Shown here: positions 27,358-36,969 of the stretch, piece after piece
Numbering within the stretch: position 1 is the first letter of the stretch
Layout of the letters: every line of letters begins with the position of its first letter
Origin: Erwinia oleae
GTDB lineage: Bacteria; Pseudomonadota; Gammaproteobacteria; Enterobacterales; Enterobacteriaceae
Direction: 5' to 3'
Length of the DNA: 64,000 bases
Assembly: GCF_000770305.1 (NCBI RefSeq)
Contig: NZ_JNVB01000003.1
Span: forward strand, 1-64,000
Position numbers and translations under genes: made by a program
The notes under the pieces: generated by a model
Databases searched by the model: none
Told to the model about the DNA's origin: nothing
What the model saw: the letters and a program-made list of their open reading frames with translations, nothing else

Positions 27358-30192
27358 ATGTCTTCATCTCCTTCGCCGGAACTGCCGCCGCTGCTGGCGG
27401 AGGCGGCCAGCCGTACGCTGGATCTACCTGATGAGCCAACCGGCCCGCAGCGTGCCGTGCTGGCCTTCAGCGATTTCATTCGTGAGAACCTCACCCGTCA
27501 TCCCGAATGGTGGCAGCGGCTGAACGCGCAACCGCCACGGCCCGGTGAATGGCAGCACTACGAAAGCTGGCTGGCGGAAAAGCTGGCCGAAGTGGGGGAT
27601 GAAAACGCTCTGATGCGCGAGCTGCGTCTGTTCCGGCGTCATATGCTGACGCGTATCGCCTGGATGCAGGCGCTGGCGAGCAGCACAACCGGGGCATCGC
27701 TGAAGCAGCTCAGCGAACTGGCCGAAGTGCTGATCGTCGCCGCGCGCGACTGGCTATGGCACGCCTGCTGCCGCGAGTTTGGCACGCCGATGAATGCGCA
27801 GGGTGAGCCGCAGCCGCTGCTGATTTTAGGTATGGGCAAGCTGGGCGGCGGCGAACTGAACTTCTCTTCCGATATCGATCTGATTTTCACCTGGCCAGAG
27901 AATGGCACAACCCGGGGCGGCAGACGGGAACTGGACAACGCGCAGTTTTTTACCCGCCTTGGTCAGCGACTGATTAAGGTGCTGGATCAACCCACGGCGG
28001 AGGGCTTTGTTTACCGCGTCGATATGCGCCTGCGGCCCTTTGGCGACAGCGGACCGCTGGTGCTCAGCTTTGCTGCGTTGGAAGATTACTATCAGGAGCA
28101 GGGCCGCGACTGGGAGCGTTATGCGATGGTAAAAGCGCGGGTAATGGGCGACCGCAATGATCGCTGGAGCCAGGAGCTTCAGCAGATGCTGCGGCCGTTT
28201 GTCTATCGTCGCTACATCGACTTCAGCGTGATCCAGTCGCTGCGCAACATGAAAAGCATGATCGCTCGCGAGGTGCGACGACGCGGCCTGACCGATAACA
28301 TCAAGCTTGGCGCGGGCGGCATCCGTGAGATTGAATTTATCGTGCAGGTCTTTCAGCTAATCCGCGGCGGTCGTGAAAGAACGCTTCAGCTTCGTTCGCT
28401 GCCAGCGGCGCTGGAGGCTATTGCCAGTCTTAATCTGTTGCCTGCCGCGCAGGCGACCCTGTTGCAGACGGTATGGCTGTTCCTGCGTCGCCTGGAAAAT
28501 TTGTTGCAAAGCCTCAACGATGAGCAAACGCAGACGCTGCCCGCCGATGAGCTTAACCGCGTGCGACTGGCATGGGCGATGGGGTTTGCCGACTGGAGCG
28601 CGCTTTATCAGCAGCTTAATCAGCATATGCAGTCGGTGCGGGCGATCTTCGACGAACTGATTGGCGATGATACGCCCGACGCGGGCAGCAACAAAGAGGC
28701 GGAGGAGTTTGGTACGCTCTGGCAGGATCGGCTGGAAGAGGCCGAACTGACGCCTTTAGTCCCGCATCTGGACGCACAGACGCGTCAGCGTCTGCTGCGG
28801 GCGATAAACGATTTTCATCGCGATGTGGATAAACGCACCGTCGGCCCGCGCGGTCGTCAGGCGCTGGATCAGCTGATGCCGCGTTTGCTTTGCGAGGTGT
28901 GCCCGCGCGACGACGCGGCCGTCGTGCTGGAGCGACTGATCCCGCTTCTGCTGGGCGTGTTGACGCGTACCACCTACCTGGAGTTGCTTACCGAATATCC
29001 TGCCGCGCTGAAGCATCTGGTTCATCTCTGTGCCGCGTCGCCGATGGTAGCCAGCCAGCTTGCACGCTATCCGCTGCTGCTCGATGAACTGCTCGATCCG
29101 GCCACGCTTTATCAGCCAACCGCCACGGATGCCTATCGCGATGAGCTGCGCCAGTACCTGTTGCGCATTCCCGAAGAGGATGAGGAGCAGCAACTGGAGG
29201 CGTTGCGGCAGTTTAAGCAGGCGCAGCAGCTGCGTATTGCGGCTGCCGATATCGCCGGAACGCTGCCGGTGATGAAAGTGAGCGATCATCTTACCTGGCT
29301 GGCGGAAGCGATAATTGAACAGGTCGTGCAGCAGGCCTGGCAAATGATGGTGCAGCGCTTTGGTCGTCCGCAGCACCTTGAAAACGCGCAGACGCGTGGG
29401 TTTGCGGTGATTGGCTATGGCAAACTTGGCGGTTGGGAACTGGGTTACAGTTCCGATCTTGACCTTGTTTTCCTGCATGACTGCCCGGCCGATTCTGTTA
29501 CCTCCGGCGAGCGTAGCATCGATAGCCGACAGTTCTACCTGCGGCTGGCGCAGCGTGTGATGCACCTGTTCAGCACCCGAACGTCATCGGGCATTCTCTA
29601 TGAGGTGGATGCGCGCCTGCGGCCTTCCGGGGCGGCGGGAATGCTGGTCAGCACGTTTGCCGCCTTTGATGAGTATCAGCGGCAGGAAGCCTGGACGTGG
29701 GAACATCAGGCGCTGTCGCGTGCGCGCATCGTGTTCGGCGAACCGGCGTTGAGCCAGCGCTTTGACGATATCCGACGTGGTGTCCTGTGCCTGCCCCGCG
29801 AACCAGAGAAACTCAAAACCGAGGTGCGCGAAATGCGTGAAAAAATGCGCGCGCATCTGGGTAATAAGCACAAAGGCCGCTGGGATATCAAAGCGGATCG
29901 CGGCGGCATTACCGACATTGAATTTATTACGCAGTATCTGGTGCTGCGGTATGCGGCTGAGGCGCCGGAACTGACCCGCTGGTCGGATAACGTGCGCGTG
30001 CTTGAACTGCTGGCCAACCACGGACTGATTGACGATGAAGAAGCGCGCGCGCTGACAAAAGCCTATGTGACGCTGCGTGATGAGCTGCATCATCTGGCGC
30101 TACAGGAGCAGCCGGGGCATGTGCCGCCGGAAACCTTCAGCGCTGAGCAGGCGACGGTCAACGCCAGTTGGCAACGCTGGTTCGAAGCGTAG
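27358..30192 (+). CDS. glnE: GlnE, bifunctional glutamine synthetase adenylyltransferase/deadenylase
   Basis: 944 residues (E. coli 946). There are two nucleotidyltransferase domains. The N-terminal one carries [20 protein letters not shown] near residue 158 and removes AMP. The C-terminal one carries [20 protein letters not shown] near 685 and adds AMP to glutamine synthetase. Each is followed by a helical GlnD/PII-responsive region ([26 protein letters not shown]). It tunes nitrogen assimilation. A large antisense open frame inside it is a GC-rich shadow. Confidence 0.97.
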   Translation: MSSSPSPELPPLLAEAASRTLDLPDEPTGPQRAVLAFSDFIRENLTRHPEWWQRLNAQPPRPGEWQHYESWLAEKLAEVGDENALMRELRLFRRHMLTRIAWMQALASSTTGASLKQLSELAEVLIVAARDWLWHACCREFGTPMNAQGEPQPLLILGMGKLGGGELNFSSDIDLIFTWPENGTTRGGRRELDNAQFFTRLGQRLIKVLDQPTAEGFVYRVDMRLRPFGDSGPLVLSFAALEDYYQEQGRDWERYAMVKARVMGDRNDRWSQELQQMLRPFVYRRYIDFSVIQSLRNMKSMIAREVRRRGLTDNIKLGAGGIREIEFIVQVFQLIRGGRERTLQLRSLPAALEAIASLNLLPAAQATLLQTVWLFLRRLENLLQSLNDEQTQTLPADELNRVRLAWAMGFADWSALYQQLNQHMQSVRAIFDELIGDDTPDAGSNKEAEEFGTLWQDRLEEAELTPLVPHLDAQTRQRLLRAINDFHRDVDKRTVGPRGRQALDQLMPRLLCEVCPRDDAAVVLERLIPLLLGVLTRTTYLELLTEYPAALKHLVHLCAASPMVASQLARYPLLLDELLDPATLYQPTATDAYRDELRQYLLRIPEEDEEQQLEALRQFKQAQQLRIAAADIAGTLPVMKVSDHLTWLAEAIIEQVVQQAWQMMVQRFGRPQHLENAQTRGFAVIGYGKLGGWELGYSSDLDLVFLHDCPADSVTSGERSIDSRQFYLRLAQRVMHLFSTRTSSGILYEVDARLRPSGAAGMLVSTFAAFDEYQRQEAWTWEHQALSRARIVFGEPALSQRFDDIRRGVLCLPREPEKLKTEVREMREKMRAHLGNKHKGRWDIKADRGGITDIEFITQYLVLRYAAEAPELTRWSDNVRVLELLANHGLIDDEEARALTKAYVTLRDELHHLALQEQPGHVPPETFSAEQATVNASWQRWFEA

Positions 30193-30307
30193 CGTTCCGT
30201 GTATTCATGCGGCGGCGCCCTGAAAGATGATGGCTAAAATGGGCGGGATAATCAGCTTGTGATATTATCGCGCGCACTATTTTTGACTTCGGCCTGGAGT
30301 ATCTGGA

Positions 30308-31735
30308 ATGAAAATTACGCTGCCCAATTTTAAGCGTGCGGGTGTTCTGGTAGTTGGCGACGTGATGCTGGATCGCTACTGGTACGGTCCAACCAGCCGC
30401 ATCTCGCCGGAAGCGCCGGTTCCGGTGGTGAAAGTGGATAGCGTGGAAGAGCGTCCCGGCGGTGCAGCAAACGTGGCTATGAATATCGCGTCGCTTGGCG
30501 CGTCCTCCCGGCTGGTGGGCCTGACCGGCACCGACGATGCAGCCCGGGCGCTGAACAGCACGCTCACCGGCGTAAACGTACAGTGTGATTTTGTGGCCGT
30601 TTCCACCCACCCGACCATTACCAAACTGCGCGTACTTTCGCGCAACCAGCAGCTTATCCGGCTTGATTTTGAAGAGGGCTTTGAGGGGATCGATCCTGAA
30701 CCTTTGCATCAGCGTATTCGTCAGTCGCTGTCTGATGCAGGCGCACTGGTGCTCTCTGATTACGCCAAGGGCGCGCTGGCCAGCGTCGAAACGATTATCC
30801 GCATCGCGCGCGACGCGAAGGTGCCGGTACTGGTCGACCCGAAAGGCACGGACTTTGAGCGCTATCGCGGCGCCACGATTCTGACGCCGAATCTGTCGGA
30901 ATTTGAAGCCGTCGCGGGCAAGTGCGCCAGTGAAGAAGAGATCGTGTCGCGCGGAATGGCGCTGATGCAGCAGTTCGAACTCTCTGCGCTACTGGTGACG
31001 CGTTCAGAAAATGGTATGACGCTGCTCCAGCCGGGCAAGGCGCCGTTCCACCTGCCGACCCAGGCGCAGGAAGTTTATGACGTCACCGGGGCAGGCGATA
31101 CGGTGATTGGTGTGCTGGCGGCGGCGCTGGCGGCAGGCAACACGCTGGAGGAGAGCTGCTTCCTCGCTAACGCGGCGGCGGGCGTGGTGGTCGGCAAACT
31201 GGGTACTTCTACCGTTTCCACCGTTGAACTGGAAAATGCGATCCGCGCCCGTCCTGAGTCGGGCTTTGGCGTGATGAACGAAGAGCAGCTTAAAGACGCG
31301 GTGGCGCTGGCGCGTCAGCGCGGCGAAAAGGTGGTAATGACCAACGGCTGTTTCGACATTCTGCACGCCGGGCATGTCTCCTATCTGGCTAACGCGCGTA
31401 AGCTGGGCGATCGGCTGATCGTGGCGGTCAACAGCGATGCATCAACCAAACGTCTCAAGGGCGAGAGCCGTCCGGTTAATCCACTGGTTAACCGTATGAT
31501 TGTGCTGGGCGCGCTGGAGGCGGTCGACTGGGTGGTCGCTTTCGAGGAAGACACGCCGCAGCGGCTGATTGCCGACGTGCTGCCGGATCTGCTGGTGAAA
31601 GGCGGAGATTACAAGCCGGAAGAGATTGCGGGTAGTAAAGAGGTTTGGGCCAACGGCGGCGACGTGCGCGTGCTGAATTTCGAAGACGGTATCTCAACCA
31701 GCAACATCATCAAAACTATCCGTTCGCAAACGTGA
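30308..31735 (+). CDS. hldE: HldE, bifunctional heptose 7-phosphate kinase/heptose 1-phosphate adenylyltransferase
   Basis: 475 residues. Residues 1-318 are a PfkB/ribokinase domain with [11 protein letters not shown] and the anion-hole motif DVTGAGDTV near 260. Residues 344-475 are a cytidylyltransferase-like domain with [16 protein letters not shown]. It makes ADP-heptose for the lipopolysaccharide inner core. It sits 115 bp after glnE, the E. coli order, and ends at a strong terminator. Confidence 0.97.
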   Translation: MKITLPNFKRAGVLVVGDVMLDRYWYGPTSRISPEAPVPVVKVDSVEERPGGAANVAMNIASLGASSRLVGLTGTDDAARALNSTLTGVNVQCDFVAVSTHPTITKLRVLSRNQQLIRLDFEEGFEGIDPEPLHQRIRQSLSDAGALVLSDYAKGALASVETIIRIARDAKVPVLVDPKGTDFERYRGATILTPNLSEFEAVAGKCASEEEIVSRGMALMQQFELSALLVTRSENGMTLLQPGKAPFHLPTQAQEVYDVTGAGDTVIGVLAAALAAGNTLEESCFLANAAAGVVVGKLGTSTVSTVELENAIRARPESGFGVMNEEQLKDAVALARQRGEKVVMTNGCFDILHAGHVSYLANARKLGDRLIVAVNSDASTKRLKGESRPVNPLVNRMIVLGALEAVDWVVAFEEDTPQRLIADVLPDLLVKGGDYKPEEIAGSKEVWANGGDVRVLNFEDGISTSNIIKTIRSQT

Positions 31736-31748
31736 GGGGATAATAAGT

Positions 31749-31775
31749 AAAAAGGGCGCATAAGGCGCCCTTTTT
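31749..31775. terminator. Bidirectional terminator between hldE and ubiK
   Basis: AAAAAGGGCGC and GCGCCCTTTTT pair around ATAAG in the convergent gap, with A5 and T5 flanks. Confidence 0.88.
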
Positions 31776-31778
31776 CGC

Positions 31779-32075
31779 TTATAAATCTTCCGTTTTGAGC
31801 ACCCCGGCGACGGGGGCAGCACTTTGCGGCACCGCGCCGCGGCTTTCAAGATCGGCAATACGCTGTTCCAGCGCCGCCAGTTTCTCACGCGTGCGCAGCA
31901 GCACCTGCGTCTGCACATCAAACTCTTCACGATTTACCAGATCCAGACGGGTCAGCTGTGACTGAAGCGTTTGGCGGATCCTTTTCTCTACGTCGTCGCC
32001 AAACTCGCGAATGCCTTTCGGCATGGATTCATGGACCTGACGTGCGAGCTGTTCAATTTTTTTAGGGTCGATCAT
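31779..32075 (-). CDS. ubiK: UbiK (YqiC), ubiquinone biosynthesis accessory factor
   Basis: 98 residues. It starts [20 protein letters not shown], and residues about 55-80 form a C-terminal coiled coil ([20 protein letters not shown]). The protein is a trimeric membrane-associated factor that binds UbiJ in the aerobic ubiquinone complex. It is divergent from the ribB riboswitch leader, as in E. coli. Confidence 0.93.
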   Translation of the reverse strand: MIDPKKIEQLARQVHESMPKGIREFGDDVEKRIRQTLQSQLTRLDLVNREEFDVQTQVLLRTREKLAALEQRIADLESRGAVPQSAAPVAGVLKTEDL

Positions 32076-32225
32076 GGCGGCTTCCTGATAGCGGCAAATT
32101 TTATTAAGTGTAATGCCATAACCTGAAAGGATAAACCCGAAAAAGCCAAAGCCGGAAAATGGATAACGACAGGCACATTTTGTACATTGCCCTGTTGTTT
32201 TTTCAGGGTTATAGTAATCGTGCTT

Positions 32226-32374
32226 ATTCTCAGGGCGGGGCGAAATTCCCCACCGGCGGTAAATCAGCTCACGCTGAAAGCCCGCGAGCGCTTCAGGCTT
32301 CCTGGCCTGAAGGTCAGCAGATCCGGTGTGATTCCGGGGCCGACGGTTAAAGTCCGGATGGGAGAGGGTAACGC
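32226..32374 (+). ncRNA. FMN riboswitch (RFN element) in the ribB leader
   Basis: It contains the conserved RFN blocks in order: CAGGGCGGGGCGAAATTCCC, CACCGGCGGT, AGCCCGCGAGCG, CAGATCCGGTG, ATTCCGGGGCCGACGGTTA and AGTCCGGATGGGAGAGGGTA. This family binds FMN and lowers ribB expression when flavin is plentiful. Its 3' end is followed by a GGGC/GCCC hairpin near 32381-32394 and a T6 run near 32405, a likely expression platform. The start codon is about 107 bases downstream. Confidence 0.95.
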
Positions 32375-32380
32375 ATCTGT

Positions 32381-32411
32381 CGGGCCTGCGCCCGCCTTGC
32401 CGTTATTTTTT
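32381..32411 (+). terminator. Likely FMN-controlled terminator of the ribB leader
   Basis: CGGGC and GCCCG pair around CTGC, and a T6 tract follows after CGCCTTGCCGTTA. Its position just past the RFN element suggests premature termination when FMN is bound. Confidence 0.45.
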
Positions 32412-32480
32412 GTCACCGTTTGACACTCCTAAGCACGCCCTGGTTCTGGTAACCCATAAATTTTATAAGGTTTTATTACC

Positions 32481-33137
32481 ATGAATCAGACGCTACTTTC
32501 TGAATTTGGCACGCCTGAACAGCGTGTGGAACGAGCCATTGCCGCACTGCGCGACGGTCGCGGCGTAATGGTGCTGGATGATGAAGATCGCGAAAACGAA
32601 GGCGACATGATTTTTGCCGCCGAAACCATGACAGTTGAGCAGATGGCGCTGACCATTCGTCACGGCAGCGGCATCGTTTGCCTCTGTCTGACCGAAGATC
32701 GCCGCCGCCAGCTTGAGCTGCCGATGATGGTTGAAGATAACACAAGCGCCTACGGCACCGGTTTTACCGTTACCATCGAAGCAGCAAAAGGCGTGACGAC
32801 CGGCGTATCGGCGAAAGACCGGATCACCACCATTCGCGCTGCCATTGCAGATGACGCGAAACCCGGCGATCTGAATCGCCCCGGTCATGTTTTCCCGCTG
32901 CGCGCGCGTGAAGGCGGCGTGCTGACCCGCGGTGGTCACACCGAAGCCACTATCGATCTGGTCACCCTGGCCGGTTTCAAACCGGCAGGCGTATTGTGTG
33001 AACTGACCAATGATGATGGCTCAATGGCTCACGCGCCGGAAGCGGTGGTTTTCGCTAAACAGCATGCTATGCCGGTGGTGACGATTGAGGATCTGGTGGC
33101 GTGGCGCCGCAGCCACGAAACCCGTCAGGCAAGCTGA
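32481..33137 (+). CDS. ribB: RibB, 3,4-dihydroxy-2-butanone 4-phosphate synthase
   Basis: 218 residues, a monofunctional enzyme. Active-site motifs are [19 protein letters not shown] (about 31-49), [10 protein letters not shown] and [10 protein letters not shown]. It converts ribulose 5-phosphate to the four-carbon riboflavin precursor plus formate, needing magnesium. It is controlled by the FMN riboswitch upstream and ends at a strong terminator facing zupT. Confidence 0.97.
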   Translation: MNQTLLSEFGTPEQRVERAIAALRDGRGVMVLDDEDRENEGDMIFAAETMTVEQMALTIRHGSGIVCLCLTEDRRRQLELPMMVEDNTSAYGTGFTVTIEAAKGVTTGVSAKDRITTIRAAIADDAKPGDLNRPGHVFPLRAREGGVLTRGGHTEATIDLVTLAGFKPAGVLCELTNDDGSMAHAPEAVVFAKQHAMPVVTIEDLVAWRRSHETRQAS

Positions 33138-33152
33138 GCAAAGCCGACACGT

Positions 33153-33180
33153 TAAAAACCGGGCCTGGCCCGGTTTTTTT
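33153..33180. terminator. Terminator between ribB and zupT
   Basis: AAAACCGGGC and GCCCGGTTTT pair around a three-base CTG loop, followed by a T-run. It can serve both convergent genes. Confidence 0.88.
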
Positions 33181-33184
33181 ATGC

Positions 33185-33952
33185 TTAACCGACGCCGCTG
33201 CTTTGTAGCAGCGTCAGGCTGAATTCCATTACCGTCATGCCGCACAGCACGCCGTAGCTCGGATTACCGTGCGGATCGACGTCACGCGCCAGCGGCATCA
33301 GTTCATCCACGGAAAGCGCGACCATAATGCCAGCCACCGCCGCCATTACCGCGCCCATTACCACTGGCGACAGCAACGGGCCGAGCAGCATGAACGCCAT
33401 CACGCCGCCCGCAATTTCCGCCATGCCCGACAACCCTGCCCAAAATAACGCTTTACGCTTTGAGCCGGTTGCGGCAAACATTGGCCCGGCAACGGCCAGC
33501 CCTTCGGGAATGTTATGGATGGCAACGGCCAGCGCAATGCCAAAGCCGAGTTTAATATCGCTGCTGGCGGTAACGTAAGTGGCCACGCCCTCAGGAAAAT
33601 TATGCAGGCTGATGCCGAGCGTGAGTAAGATAGCAGTGCGACGCAGGCTGGCTGGTGTGTCGGGAGACGCGGACAAATCCTGCGGATGCTGATGAGGCAG
33701 CAGGCGATCGAGTGCGTAATAGCCCAGCAGCCCGGCGATAAACATGCCGTAACCGAGAACCGGCGACATGCCCTGCGCATTCAGTGCGGCAGGCAGCATC
33801 TCCATCAGCGAGATAAGCAGCATTATCCCGGCGGCAAAACCAAGCGAAAAAGCCAGCACGCGGTTTGAAGGTTTCTGCCCGATCACGCCCAGAAACGCGC
33901 CGATAAAAGTGGCGCCACCGGCGAGCACGGTCAATAACAGCGGCACGGACAT
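33185..33952 (-). CDS. zupT: ZupT, ZIP-family divalent metal importer
   Basis: 255 residues with eight predicted membrane segments. Metal-site motifs are [11 protein letters not shown] (about 121-131) and [12 protein letters not shown] (about 151-162) in adjacent helices, typical of the GufA/ZupT subfamily. It imports zinc, with iron and manganese as other substrates, across the inner membrane. It lies between ribB and ygiD, as in E. coli. Confidence 0.96.
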   Translation of the reverse strand: MSVPLLLTVLAGGATFIGAFLGVIGQKPSNRVLAFSLGFAAGIMLLISLMEMLPAALNAQGMSPVLGYGMFIAGLLGYYALDRLLPHQHPQDLSASPDTPASLRRTAILLTLGISLHNFPEGVATYVTASSDIKLGFGIALAVAIHNIPEGLAVAGPMFAATGSKRKALFWAGLSGMAEIAGGVMAFMLLGPLLSPVVMGAVMAAVAGIMVALSVDELMPLARDVDPHGNPSYGVLCGMTVMEFSLTLLQSSGVG

Positions 33953-34145
33953 GCGTTTCTCCCCTCACAAAATGAAAAGTATAGCCTTGGCTATACATTG
34001 CAGACAATTTAGCACTCCGTTCGTAAAGAAACGTTACCTGTTCGTCAAATTTCCTGAAAATCTTCATCATGACTCTCCGCGTTTATCACGACGAAAAAGC
34101 GCGTAATGTAGCCATCATTAAGGTAATTCGTAGAGGGTATTTACA

Positions 34146-34931
34146 ATGAGTAAGTTACGCATGCCCGCGCTTTTTCTCGGACACGGCAGCCCGATGAACG
34201 TGCTGGAAGAGAATACCTGGACCCAGGCCTGGCGCAGACTGGGAGAAACGCTGCCGCGGCCAGAGGCGATCCTCGCCGTTTCCGCACACTGGTACACAAA
34301 CGGTACTGCCGTCACTGCCATGGAAAAACCGCGCACCATTCACGATTTTGGCGGCTTTCCGCAGGCGCTGTTCGATACGCACTATCCTGCGCCCGGTTCG
34401 CCCGCGCTGGCGCGTAAGATAGCTGACGCGCTCTCGCCGCTGGCCGTGCAGCAGGATCTGGCGTGGGGATTGGATCACGGCTCATGGGGCGTATTGATCA
34501 AAATGTATCCGGATGCGGACATTCCGGTTGTACAGCTGAGCGTGGACGCCACAAAGCCGCCGTTATGGCACTTTGAACTGGGTCGCAAGCTGGCAGTGCT
34601 ACGCGAACAGGGCGTGATGATCGTCGCCAGCGGCAACGTGGTGCATAATCTGCGCACGGCACGCTTTCAGGGCGAGGCGGAACCCTATCCCTGGGCCCGG
34701 TCGTTTGATTGCTACGTTCGCGACAATGTTGGCTGGGAAGGGCCGGCAGAACAGCATCCGCTGGTTAACTTTATGCAGCACGACGGCGCAGCGCTGTCGA
34801 ATCCGACGCCGGAACACTATCTACCGTTGTTGTATGTTCTGGGCGCGCGCGACCACGATGAGGCTGTTTCGATACCGGTTGAGGGTCTTATCATGGGATC
34901 GTTAAGCATGCTGTCAGTGCAGGCAGGCTGA
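34146..34931 (+). CDS. ygiD: YgiD (DodA), 4,5-DOPA-type extradiol dioxygenase
   Basis: 261 residues. Metal ligands of the LigB-like family are seen in FLGHGSPMN (His near 14) and SAHWYTN (His near 48). KPPLWHFELG and SGNVVHNLR carry later conserved His residues. The family opens the ring of DOPA or similar catechols; the physiological substrate in enterobacteria is not known. It converges with ygiC. Confidence 0.92.
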   Translation: MSKLRMPALFLGHGSPMNVLEENTWTQAWRRLGETLPRPEAILAVSAHWYTNGTAVTAMEKPRTIHDFGGFPQALFDTHYPAPGSPALARKIADALSPLAVQQDLAWGLDHGSWGVLIKMYPDADIPVVQLSVDATKPPLWHFELGRKLAVLREQGVMIVASGNVVHNLRTARFQGEAEPYPWARSFDCYVRDNVGWEGPAEQHPLVNFMQHDGAALSNPTPEHYLPLLYVLGARDHDEAVSIPVEGLIMGSLSMLSVQAG

Positions 34932-34932
34932 A

Positions 34933-34953
34933 GGGCGGTCAACTGCCGCCCTG
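34933..34953. terminator. Hairpin between ygiD and ygiC
   Basis: AGGGCGG and CCGCCCT pair around seven bases in the convergent gap. There is no T-run on either strand. Confidence 0.4.
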
Positions 34954-34963
34954 ATTTAACGCA

Positions 34964-36124
34964 TTACCCGATAAAGGCGTGCGGATAGAAGCGTGAAAGA
35001 TCCTGGGTGATCAGCGCGCGATCTTCCCGCAGGCCGATCCCGGCAGGCTGATCGTCTATCAGCCAGCTGCCGATTAACGTGTAGCTATCGCCAAATTTCG
35101 GTAGCGGATGAAACTGCTGCACAATCATACCTTCTTCGCCATACGGGCCGTCGACGCGGGCAATCTCTTTACCGTTATCGATAATGCGAATATTTGCACC
35201 CTCCCGGGAAAACAGCGGCTTGATCACGTATTTGTCCAGGTGCGGAACATTATCATCCGCAAACCAGGCGGGAAGCAGATTGGGATGATTGGGGAACATT
35301 TGCCACAGCAGCGGTAGCAGCGCCTTATTCGAAATGATGCTTTTCCAGGCCGGTTCCAGCCAGCGCACGCCCGCGTCTTCCAGCTTGGTGGAAAACGTTT
35401 CGCGCAGCATAAACTCCCACGGATAGAGTTTAAATAAATTGCCGATCACCTGGTCGTCAACGTCGGTGAACTGACCTTTTTCGCCCAAGCCAATATCGTC
35501 AATATAGAGAAATTCACTGGGCAGACCGGCTTCCGTCGCGCAATCCTGAAGATATTGCACCGTGCCGCGATCTTCTTCCGTATCGCGGCAGCAGGCGAAA
35601 TGCAGCCAGCTAAATCCGTGCTGCTGATGCAGCGCAGTAAAGCGCTCAATCAGCTTCTCTTGCAGGCTGTTGAACTGGTCGCTCTGCGCGGGCAGATTTC
35701 CGGCGTTAAGCTGATCCTCAAGCCATAACCATTGAAAAAAAGCGGCTTCGTAGAGGGAGGTCGGCGTGTCGGCGTTGTTCTCCAACAGCTTTGCGTCCGT
35801 CTTACCATCCCATGCAAGGTCAAGACGGGAATAGAGCGAGGGCTGGCTGGATTTCCATGAATCGCGCACAAAGTTCCAGGTATGCTTTGGAATGCGAAAT
35901 TTCGTTAACAGTTCTTCACTGTTAACGACTTTTTCCACCACCTGTAAACACATCTGATGCAGTTCGCTGGTCACGTTTTCCAGCGTCTCAACCTGTTGCA
36001 ACGTAAACTGATAGTAAGCGTCTTCACACCAGTACGGTTCACCGTGCATGGTATGAAAACGAAATCCATATTCCGTTGCTTTTTCACGCCAGCCGGGACG
36101 TTCCGTGATGGGTAAACGTTTCAC
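34964..36124 (-). CDS. ygiC: YgiC, glutathionylspermidine synthase-like ATP-grasp protein
   Basis: 386 residues. It resembles the synthetase domain of glutathionylspermidine synthase (GSP_synth), with [52 protein letters not shown] and [20 protein letters not shown]. These match the ATP-grasp nucleotide and metal sites. E. coli YgiC has this fold but no proven ligase activity. It starts three bases after ygiB ends, so the two are co-transcribed. Confidence 0.93.
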   Translation of the reverse strand: MKRLPITERPGWREKATEYGFRFHTMHGEPYWCEDAYYQFTLQQVETLENVTSELHQMCLQVVEKVVNSEELLTKFRIPKHTWNFVRDSWKSSQPSLYSRLDLAWDGKTDAKLLENNADTPTSLYEAAFFQWLWLEDQLNAGNLPAQSDQFNSLQEKLIERFTALHQQHGFSWLHFACCRDTEEDRGTVQYLQDCATEAGLPSEFLYIDDIGLGEKGQFTDVDDQVIGNLFKLYPWEFMLRETFSTKLEDAGVRWLEPAWKSIISNKALLPLLWQMFPNHPNLLPAWFADDNVPHLDKYVIKPLFSREGANIRIIDNGKEIARVDGPYGEEGMIVQQFHPLPKFGDSYTLIGSWLIDDQPAGIGLREDRALITQDLSRFYPHAFIG

Positions 36125-36127
36125 CCG

Positions 36128-36796
36128 TCAGCCTCCAAAGGAGCGACGTGAACCTGAGGTCGCGCTGCTGCGTTGCATAGTCGACTGCTTCGCCACGCTT
36201 TCGCCAAAGCCGCCACGGGTCACCGTACTGGTGGTCGCCGGTTTTGGCGCCAGTGCGGTTTTCGGTACGGTCATAGTGCGCCCCGGGGTCGCATTGCCGA
36301 AGCTTTTGCCCGCGGCGTCAACGAATTTACCGTTAGCAGGACTGTTTGGCGCACGAGAAGTAAACAGCGGCTGAGGCGCAACGCGACCGCTGCCGCCCAT
36401 CATGCGACCCATCATATAACCGGCCATCAGCGGCATCCAGAAGCTGCCGCTCTGCTGCGACTCGGCATTGGTGTTGCCGACACCGGCCTGCGCGGGTGCC
36501 TGCTGGCACTGGCCTTCGCCAAACTCTGCCACACACTCTTCGCGGCTGGCGTATTTCGGCGCGGTTTTGGCCGCCTCTTTTTGCGCGTCGTTAAATGCGG
36601 TGGTGCACTGCTCGCTTTTGCCAGGATTGGCGCTTGAGCAGTCGTCGGCATTCTGATAAAGCGAAACCGTTTCATCCGCCTGCTCACAACCGGCAAGCAT
36701 AAAAACAGCGCTGACGGCGAAAGCGACGGGTGTTAAGTGTCGTGCGCTCCAGCTTTTGCGAAAGGAGGCATGATTAATATTTTTTGTCCGTTTCAT
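36128..36796 (-). CDS. ygiB: YgiB, DUF1190 lipoprotein
   Basis: 222 residues from the ATG at 36796 ([20 protein letters not shown]), the start used by the E. coli homologue, with AGGA eight bases upstream. Adjacent ATGs and a longer open frame are less likely. A lipobox AVFMLAGC near residue 35 marks a lipoprotein. [18 protein letters not shown] is conserved, and the C-terminus is Ser/Gly/Arg-rich with [15 protein letters not shown]. Function is unknown. In E. coli it lies just downstream of tolC; here a 20-kb accessory block separates them. Confidence 0.92.
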   Translation of the reverse strand: MKRTKNINHASFRKSWSARHLTPVAFAVSAVFMLAGCEQADETVSLYQNADDCSSANPGKSEQCTTAFNDAQKEAAKTAPKYASREECVAEFGEGQCQQAPAQAGVGNTNAESQQSGSFWMPLMAGYMMGRMMGGSGRVAPQPLFTSRAPNSPANGKFVDAAGKSFGNATPGRTMTVPKTALAPKPATTSTVTRGGFGESVAKQSTMQRSSATSGSRRSFGG

Positions 36797-36969
36797 CATT
36801 ATTGTCCTGAGCCCAGAGTAAGGGGACAGGATAGGGGAATGGCGCTGAAAAATGAAGCGAGAAGGCCGCAATGGTGGTGGGTATTTACACAGCTATACGT
36901 TCGTCAGATCGTTTGCGTGCGTCCACCCAATGCGGACGCACGCGAAGAGCTTATCTACAAAATCAGCAG

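Noticed and set aside
28756-29565. 269-codon open frame antisense to glnE
   Set aside because: It lies wholly inside the conserved glnE reading frame and has no domain or start site; it is a GC-rich shadow.
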